DNA of 64,000 nucleotides from Lachnospiraceae bacterium (GTDB taxonomy: Bacteria; Bacillota; Clostridia; Lachnospirales; Lachnospiraceae). The stretch is from assembly GCA_030526405.1 (NCBI GenBank), contig JAUNCZ010000001.1:1-64000 (forward strand). Direction: 5' to 3'. This document shows positions 58,882-64,000 of the stretch, in pieces. Below the pieces are notes generated by a model. That model was not told where the DNA came from. It worked only from the letters and a program-made list of their open reading frames with translations, and ran no database searches. A program made the position numbers and the translations under genes. The number at the start of each line of letters is the position of its first letter. The first letter of the stretch is position 1.

Positions 58882-60939
58882 ATGAACGGTTCGAATAAAC
58901 TGAGACTGAAGGGGTATCTGCACAATTATCTGGTGGGACCGCTGATCCTGACGCTTCTTCTGATCCTGCTGAACATACCTATGTATATGCTGGATGCAAA
59001 TGCAGGATTTCTGATGAGCTGCGGTCTGCTTGTTTATATTCTGATCGCGGTATCCTATTACTACACAAAGAAAAACTCCGTTCTCAATGAGCTGGTGACA
59101 TTTGCCGCTCAGTATGGTCAGGTGCAGAAGCAGCTGATCATGGATCTGGAATTTCCCTATGCTGTGTTGGATGAGGCAGGAAATTTTATGTGGTTTAACA
59201 GAGGATTTTCCGATGTGATCAATAAGGACAGCAGAGGGTACCATAAGTCTATTACCACTGTATTTCCTGAACTTGGACCGGAACGATTTCCAAAGGAAAA
59301 CGGGGAAGAGGATTATTATTTCCGGTATCACGAACGGGATTTTCGAGTTCATGTAAAAACCATCTCCATTGACTCGCTGATGGATAATGCGGATGTGGTG
59401 GAACGTGTGGAGGACGCCCATGTCTGTATGTATGCGGTGTATCTGTTTGAGGAGACAGAGCTGAATTATTACATCAGAAAAAGCGAAGAGGAGATGATGG
59501 TCAGCGCTGTGATCTATCTGGATAATTACGATGAGGCGCTGGAAAGTGTGGAAGAGGTGCGTCGATCTCTGATGATCGCGCTGATTGACAGAAAGATCAC
59601 GAAGTATTTCAATGATCTGGACTGTGTAGTTAAAAAATATGAGAAGGACAAATACTTCATCAGCATGACGGCGAAATCTCTGGAGGATCTGAAAACCATG
59701 CGTTTCAGCATTCTGGAAGAGGTGAAGACTGTAAACATCGGTAATGATATGTCCATGACCATCAGTATGGGAATCGGTACCAACAGCGGTTCCTTTGTAA
59801 AGGATGCGGAGTTTGCCCGCATTGCCATTGATCTGGCGCTGGGACGAGGAGGCGATCAGGTGGTGCTTCGTGACGGAGACAGGATCTCCTATTTTGGAGG
59901 AAAATCTCTGGCCATGGAAAAGAGCACCCGTGTGAAGGCCCGTGTAAAGGCTCATGCCCTCAGGGAATTTATGGACAGCAAGGATAAGGTGATCGTAATG
60001 GGTCATCAGCTGACGGATGTGGATTCCTTTGGCGCTGCCATCGGTATCTACAGGGCGGCGAGAACCCTGAACAAAAAGGTGCATGTGGTGGTGGATAAGC
60101 CCAGTACCTCTGTGGCACCTCTGATGGAGCCCTTCCTGAATAATCCGGACTATGATAATGATATGTTCCTGAACTGTCAGCAGGCCATCGGATATATGGA
60201 CCGGGATACGATGCTGGTGATTGTGGATACCAACCGACCGGGCTATACGGAGTGTCCGGAATTGCTTGATATGGCGGAAACAATCGTGGTGCTGGATCAT
60301 CATCGCCAGACGGATGAGGTGATCCACAATACGGTGCTTTCCTATATTGAACCCTATGCATCCTCGGCCTCTGAGATGGTGGCGGAGATTCTGCAGTATT
60401 TCGCAGATGGACCGGTTATTAAGAATATTGAGGCGGATGCGATCTATGCCGGTATCATGATCGATACAGACAATTTTGTTCAGAAAACAGGTGTCCGTAC
60501 CTTTGAGGCGGCGGCATATCTCAGAAGCTGCGGTGCGGATGTTACAAGAGTGCGAAAACTGTTCAGGGAAAAACTTCCTGTCTATGTAGCAAGGGCAAGA
60601 GCCATTGCCGATGCAGAGGTGTTCCGGGAGCATTTTGTTATATCTGCCTGCCCGGCGGATAATCTGGAAAGTCCTACCATTGTGGGGGCCCAGGCGGCCA
60701 ATGAGCTGCTGAATGTGCTGGGAGTAAAAGCATCCTTTGTGCTTACTGACTATGATAACAAGATTTTTGTCAGTGCCAGGGCCATTGATGAGGTCAATGT
60801 GCAGCTGGTGATGGAACGTATGGGCGGCGGCGGTCACATGAATATTGCAGGCTGTCAGCTTCTTGGCTGTTCTGTGGAAGAGGCGAAGGAACAGCTGAAA
60901 ACGGTGCTGGGTGAGATGCTGGATGACGGCGATATTTAA
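58882..60939 (+). CDS. gdpP: Cyclic-di-AMP phosphodiesterase GdpP
   Basis: Degrades c-di-AMP. The 685-residue protein has two N-terminal membrane helices (about 15-55), a PAS-like domain, a degenerate GGDEF domain, and DHH/DHHA1 catalytic domains with DVDSFGAAIGIYRAAR, VVLDHHRQTDE and GGGGHMNIAGCQ. The start at 58882 has only a weak ribosome site (GGTG), which may keep levels low; earlier codons in the frame overlap the ssb terminator. Gene order gdpP-rplI-dnaB is conserved in Firmicutes. Confidence 0.94.
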   Translation: MNGSNKLRLKGYLHNYLVGPLILTLLLILLNIPMYMLDANAGFLMSCGLLVYILIAVSYYYTKKNSVLNELVTFAAQYGQVQKQLIMDLEFPYAVLDEAGNFMWFNRGFSDVINKDSRGYHKSITTVFPELGPERFPKENGEEDYYFRYHERDFRVHVKTISIDSLMDNADVVERVEDAHVCMYAVYLFEETELNYYIRKSEEEMMVSAVIYLDNYDEALESVEEVRRSLMIALIDRKITKYFNDLDCVVKKYEKDKYFISMTAKSLEDLKTMRFSILEEVKTVNIGNDMSMTISMGIGTNSGSFVKDAEFARIAIDLALGRGGDQVVLRDGDRISYFGGKSLAMEKSTRVKARVKAHALREFMDSKDKVIVMGHQLTDVDSFGAAIGIYRAARTLNKKVHVVVDKPSTSVAPLMEPFLNNPDYDNDMFLNCQQAIGYMDRDTMLVIVDTNRPGYTECPELLDMAETIVVLDHHRQTDEVIHNTVLSYIEPYASSASEMVAEILQYFADGPVIKNIEADAIYAGIMIDTDNFVQKTGVRTFEAAAYLRSCGADVTRVRKLFREKLPVYVARARAIADAEVFREHFVISACPADNLESPTIVGAQAANELLNVLGVKASFVLTDYDNKIFVSARAIDEVNVQLVMERMGGGGHMNIAGCQLLGCSVEEAKEQLKTVLGEMLDDGDI

Positions 60940-61008
60940 CCCGGTCGGGAGTCCCTGGCTCCACAGGCGATGGATTAAGAAAAAAAGTGTGAGAGAGGAG
61001 ATATTAGT

Positions 61009-61455
61009 ATGAAAGTAATTCTTCTGGAGGATGTAAAATCCCTTGGAAAAAAAGGAACTATTGTAAATGTAAGTGATGGATATGCAAGAAACATGCTGCT
61101 TCCGAAAAAGCTTGGTGTTGAGGCAACACCGAAGAATCTGAATGATCTGAAGCTTCAGAAAAAGCATGAGGAGAAGGTGGCACAGGAAATTCTGGATGCT
61201 GCAAAGGCGCTGGCAGTAAAGGTTGAAGCCGGTGAGGTTACCGTAACAATCAAAACAGGTGAGGGCGGAAGAGTCTTTGGTTCTGTTTCTGCAAAAGAGA
61301 TTGCAGAGGCTGCAAAAGCACAGCTGTCCCTTGAGCTGGATAAAAAGAAAATCCAGCTGGAGGGTCCGATCCGTGAGCTGGGAGTTCGTGAGGTGCCTGT
61401 GAAGCTGCATCCACAGGTTACAGCAAAACTGAAAGTGAAAGTAAAAGAGGCGTAA
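61009..61455 (+). CDS. rplI: 50S ribosomal protein L9
   Basis: A 148-residue two-domain ribosomal protein with the N-terminal signature [20 protein letters not shown], a long linking helix and the C-domain ending in beta strands. A GAGAGGAG site precedes it. It sits between gdpP and dnaB. Repeat B2 lies in the 256-bp gap after it. Confidence 0.97.
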   Translation: MKVILLEDVKSLGKKGTIVNVSDGYARNMLLPKKLGVEATPKNLNDLKLQKKHEEKVAQEILDAAKALAVKVEAGEVTVTIKTGEGGRVFGSVSAKEIAEAAKAQLSLELDKKKIQLEGPIRELGVREVPVKLHPQVTAKLKVKVKEA

Positions 61456-61525
61456 ATGCCTTTGTGACCGGCTGTGTTGAAATATACCCAGCCGGTACTT
61501 GCTTTCCGGGGACCTCCCAATAAGA

Positions 61526-61686
61526 TGACCCACTTCAAGCAGTCCCCCGCCTCTAAGGCGTAGAGACGTAGGCGGGGGTAAGGGGGATGCTTGCATCAGC
61601 AGGAGTAAAAGCTCCTGCTGATGGGCTGACGAAGTCAGCAGTGGTTCATGAGCAAGTAGCGAAGCGGATTGCGAATGTCCGCTTTA
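61526..61686 (+). repeat. Repeat B, copy 2 (structured 5' leader element, about 161 bp)
   Basis: Paralogous to 30714-30874. Outer helix TGACCCACT (61526-61534) with AGTGGTTCA near 61640, with one mismatch. It encloses CCCCCGCC/GGCGGGGG, the 12-bp hairpin CATCAGCAGGAG/CTCCTGCTGATG and GCTGAC-GAA-GTCAGC. AAGCGGA/TCCGCTT plus TTATTCT follows, ending 25 bp before dnaB. Relative to copy 1, a T-A pair becomes C-G in the outer helix, and the third hairpin changes on both sides. Confidence 0.85.
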
Positions 61687-61711
61687 TTCTATCGAGAAGG
61701 AGAACTGAGTA

Positions 61712-63052
61712 ATGGAAGAGGCATTAGTAAAAAGAATACTTCCCCACAGTATTGAGGCGGAGCAGTCTGTGATCGGCTCCATGCTGATGGGAAGAGAGGC
61801 GATCATGACTGCCTCTGAAATCCTGAACAGTGATGATTTCTATCAGCGTCAGTATGGGGTGATCTTTGAAGCCATGGTGGAACTCTACAATGAAGGGAAG
61901 GCTGTGGATGTGGTTACTCTTCAGAATCGCCTGCGGGAAAAGGATGTTCCGCCGGAGATTTCCGGAATGGAGTTTGTCAGGGATCTGCTGGATACTGTTC
62001 CCACCTCTGCCAATGTAAAGCATTATGCAACGATTGTAAGTGAGAAGGCCATTCTCCGCAGACTGATCCGGCTGACGGAGGAGATTTCCAACAACTGCTA
62101 TCTGAACAAGGATCCGGTGGAAACCATTCTGGAGGAATCGGAAAAGAAGCTCTTCCGTCTGTTTCAGACAAGGGACAGTGGAGATATGACCCCGATTCGT
62201 CAGGTTGTTATGGATGCGCTGGAGGGGATTGAACGTGCATCAAAAACAAGGGGAACCGTAACCGGTCTCTCCACCGGCTTCACCGATCTGGATTATAAAA
62301 CATCCGGACTTCAGAAATCGGATCTGATCCTGGTGGCAGCCAGACCTTCCATGGGAAAAACCGCGCTGGTTCTGAATATGGCAGAGCATATGGCCTTTCG
62401 TCAGCATAAATCCGTTGCTATTTTCAGTCTTGAGATGTCAAAGGTGCAGCTGATGAACCGACTGTTTGCCATGGAATCCAGGGTGAATTCTCAGAATCTC
62501 CGAACCGGTAACCTGAAGGATGATGAGTGGAGCAGTCTGATCGAGACGGCGGGAGCCATCGGTGATTCAAAGCTGATCATTGATGATACCCCTGGAATCT
62601 CCATTCGTGAGCTGCGTTCCAAGTGCCGCAAGTACAAGCTGGAGCACGGGCTTGACATTATTATGATCGATTATCTTCAGCTTATGTCAGGAGGCGGCAA
62701 GGGAAATGAATCCAGACAGCAGGAGATTTCGGAAATCTCCCGTTCTCTGAAAGCAATTGCAAGGGAGCTGGATGTACCGGTTCTGGCTCTTTCTCAGCTG
62801 AGTCGAGCGGTGGAGAGTCGTACCGATCATCGACCAATGCTGTCGGATCTTCGAGAGTCCGGAGCCATCGAGCAGGATGCGGATGTGGTAATGTTTATCT
62901 ACAGGGATGATTATTACAATCATGATTCAGAGATGAAGGGTGTGGCTGAGATTATCATCGCCAAACAGAGAAACGGCCCCATCGGAACGGTAAATCTGGT
63001 ATGGTTGCCTGATTATACCAAGTTTATGAACCTGGAACAGGAGAGAAGATAA
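61712..63052 (+). CDS. dnaB: Replicative DNA helicase DnaB
   Basis: Hexameric 5'-3' helicase at the replication fork. The 446-residue protein has the N-terminal DnaG-binding domain (PHSIEAEQSVIGSMLMG), a linker helix and the RecA-type domain with Walker A ARPSMGKTAL, Walker B IIMIDYLQLM and LSQLSRAVESR. AAGGAG precedes the ATG. It is separated from rplI by repeat B2. Confidence 0.97.
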   Translation: MEEALVKRILPHSIEAEQSVIGSMLMGREAIMTASEILNSDDFYQRQYGVIFEAMVELYNEGKAVDVVTLQNRLREKDVPPEISGMEFVRDLLDTVPTSANVKHYATIVSEKAILRRLIRLTEEISNNCYLNKDPVETILEESEKKLFRLFQTRDSGDMTPIRQVVMDALEGIERASKTRGTVTGLSTGFTDLDYKTSGLQKSDLILVAARPSMGKTALVLNMAEHMAFRQHKSVAIFSLEMSKVQLMNRLFAMESRVNSQNLRTGNLKDDEWSSLIETAGAIGDSKLIIDDTPGISIRELRSKCRKYKLEHGLDIIMIDYLQLMSGGGKGNESRQQEISEISRSLKAIARELDVPVLALSQLSRAVESRTDHRPMLSDLRESGAIEQDADVVMFIYRDDYYNHDSEMKGVAEIIIAKQRNGPIGTVNLVWLPDYTKFMNLEQERR

Positions 63053-63059
63053 AAGAAAA

Positions 63060-63083
63060 GAGACTGATGAAAACATCAGTCTC
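63060..63083 (-). terminator. Terminator of the ferredoxin gene
   Basis: GAGACTGATG (63060-63069) / CATCAGTCTC (63074-63083) with an AAAA loop. On the minus strand it is followed by TTTTCTTTT. It also lies at the end of convergent dnaB. Confidence 0.8.
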
Positions 63084-63116
63084 TCAACTAAACAGATTCT
63101 GTTTAAATTCGGAAGA

Positions 63117-63287
63117 TCAACCCTCAGAGATTGCTCCTACTGGACAAGCGTCTGCACATGTTCCGCAGTCAACGCAAGCGTCAGCCTCGATAACGTACTG
63201 TCCATCACCATCTTTGATAGCCTCGTTTGGGCACTCGCCTGCACAAGTTCCGCAAGATACACAATCGCTAGAAATTACGTATGCCAT
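63117..63287 (-). CDS. 2[4Fe-4S] ferredoxin
   Basis: A 56-residue clostridial-type ferredoxin. Two CxxCxxCxxxCP clusters are visible as CVSCGTCAGECP and CVDCGTCADACP, each binding a 4Fe-4S centre. It begins MAYVISSDC and has AGGAGG in front of the ATG at 63287. It carries low-potential electrons, for example for pyruvate:ferredoxin oxidoreductase, hydrogenase or Rnf. It is convergent with dnaB. Confidence 0.97.
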   Translation of the reverse strand: MAYVISSDCVSCGTCAGECPNEAIKDGDGQYVIEADACVDCGTCADACPVGAISEG

Positions 63288-63467
63288 TTCAGTTTCCTCC
63301 TTATAAATTTTCCATCAATATACGCTTCATTTGAAGCTTATATTCATTCTATAATACCTTTTATTGAAATACAAGTATAATTTTTCATACATGGTTTTCA
63401 GTGGGCTTGCAGGAATGTACAAATGGGTTTATAATGGTTCCACAAAAAAATAAAGGAGGAACGTCCG

Positions 63468-63671
63468 ATGGCAACAATTACAAAAAGCATGACAATCGGC
63501 GAGCTGCTTGAGATGGATCGCAATATTGCAGGAATCCTTATGAGAGCAGGAATGCATTGCATTGGATGCCCATCTGCACAGGGTGAGTCTCTGGAAGAGG
63601 CGGCAATGGTTCATGGAATGAACGCTGATCTTCTGGAAGCACAGATCAATGATTATCTTGCAACAAAATAA
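63468..63671 (+). CDS. DUF1858 domain-containing protein
   Basis: A 67-residue helical protein. [20 protein letters not shown] and [20 protein letters not shown] match DUF1858, with the conserved Cys pair in HCIGCP. The domain also occurs at the N-terminus of ScdA/RIC-type iron-sulfur repair proteins. Its function alone is not known. A strong AAAGGAGG lies upstream. Confidence 0.9.
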   Translation: MATITKSMTIGELLEMDRNIAGILMRAGMHCIGCPSAQGESLEEAAMVHGMNADLLEAQINDYLATK

Positions 63672-63697
63672 TCAGTCTGTAACCTACAGAAGCAATA

Positions 63698-63730
63698 AAG
63701 AGAGTGTAAGAAATTATGCTCTTTTTTTTG
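63698..63730 (+). terminator. Terminator after the DUF1858 gene
   Basis: AAAGAG / CTCTTT short stem around a loop of about 17 nt, followed by a run of eight Ts. Confidence 0.55.
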
Positions 63731-63815
63731 TTTGGCAAGAAACAGAACTTGCATATTTGGAATGGAAAAGGTATAATTTAGCGTAGGGTTTGTTTAAGTT
63801 TACAAGGGGAAACAT

Positions 63816-64000
63816 ATGGCTAGATTGTTTAAGTTTATTTTTCGTGTCCTGCTACTTGCATATATTGCAGTAGTGCTGGCACTGGTGGTACCACCGCTGA
63901 TAGGATATACAACGGCAACTGTACAGGAGACTACAGAAGGAAATCAGCAGATTGGAACGGTTGCCTATGCAAAACGGATTCCACTGCAGGAACTGAATGT
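63816..64000 (+). CDS. Signal peptidase I-like protein, cut by the window edge
   Basis: The first 61 residues of an open frame that runs off the window. A hydrophobic segment (about 6-32) is followed by a stretch similar to SipW/archaeal-type signal peptidases after their transmembrane start: GYTTATVQ... then IGTVAYAKRIPLQELNV. The SGSMEP catalytic-serine segment expected between these is not present; the frame reads QETTEGNQQ there. It may be a catalytically inactive homologue or an unrelated protein. A GGGG site precedes the ATG. Confidence 0.45.
   Translation, partial: MARLFKFIFRVLLLAYIAVVLALVVPPLIGYTTATVQETTEGNQQIGTVAYAKRIPLQELN

Noticed and set aside
58747..61596. A 949-codon open frame on the minus strand across gdpP, rplI and repeat B2
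   Set aside because: It is antisense to gdpP and rplI, which have clear family motifs. It is His/Cys/Ile-rich with no recognisable domain and arises from the codon bias of the real genes.
1..64000. CRISPR arrays, prophage, integrase or transposase genes
   Set aside because: No regularly spaced direct repeats and no transposase, integrase or phage structural motifs were seen. The only repeats are families A and B and short palindromes.

Overview
The window looks like chromosomal DNA from a Gram-positive gut Clostridia, most likely Lachnospiraceae. Pointers are the paired GlgC/GlgD, a GH94 phosphorylase beside a sugar ABC importer without its own ATPase, strong AGGAGG-type ribosome sites, a T-box in front of thrS, an AUU-started infC with an attenuator leader, and the gene order gdpP-rplI-dnaB. 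Genus cannot be fixed from sequence alone. Nothing looks like a prophage, integron or CRISPR array; most of the content is core metabolism and translation, with small accessory cassettes.

Layout. 1-2.4 kb: CsoR-type repressor and a CPC-type metal P-type ATPase with a palindrome over its -10 box. 2.5-6.6 kb: DegV protein, a GMP synthase lacking its glutaminase domain, and glutamine-dependent NAD synthetase. 6.6-12.0 kb (minus): a potassium cassette, KtrB-KtrA-(membrane-anchored LysR-effector-like protein)-short KdpD-KdpE. 12.2-19.5 kb (minus): two MATE exporters, a Gfo/Idh/MocA dehydrogenase, a large clostripain-like protein and an MscS channel. 19.7-28 kb: an iron-sulfur flavoprotein, repeat A1, cellobiose phosphorylase, and a divergent LacI regulator with a sugar ABC importer. 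28-30.4 kb: GlgC/GlgD. 30.7-33.5 kb: repeat B1 leading a ParB-like/BMP fusion and a phosphoesterase. 33.8-36.4 kb: an extracytoplasmic flavin reductase with an Rnf/Nqr-like membrane partner. 36.5-46.7 kb: DEAD-box helicase, cytidylate-kinase-like protein, Na+ symporter, transglutaminase-like protein, second NAD synthetase, CPCC-tailed phosphatase, methyltransferase, and a protease-less Lon-like ATPase. 46.7-50.7 kb: T-box-thrS, then the infC-rpmI-rplT leader operon. 50.7-56.2 kb: repeat A2, aroC, a rhomboid-like protein, pyk, lysA and tRNA-Leu(CAA). 56.3-58.3 kb: a NusG_II/Gx-transporter/ApbE flavinylation operon. 58.3-63.1 kb: ssb, gdpP, rplI, repeat B2, dnaB. 63.1-64 kb: a short ferredoxin, a DUF1858 protein and a truncated signal-peptidase-like gene.

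Genes that appear to work together. Cellodextrin-type sugars would be imported (SBP and two permeases), phosphorolysed to glucose-1-phosphate by the GH94 enzyme, and could feed GlgC/GlgD glycogen synthesis. ApbE probably attaches FMN to the FMN-binding domain of the reductase about 23 kb away. KdpDE sits with Ktr and not with kdpFABC, so it probably controls Ktr uptake.

The most unusual signals are two families of palindrome-rich, non-coding repeats. Family B has two copies of about 161 bp. Each lies on the plus strand 25-28 bp before the start codon of an unrelated gene. The copies differ in ways that keep base pairing in an outer helix, which suggests a folded 5' leader. Family A has two copies of about 184 bp in opposite orientation plus a 58-bp truncated copy.
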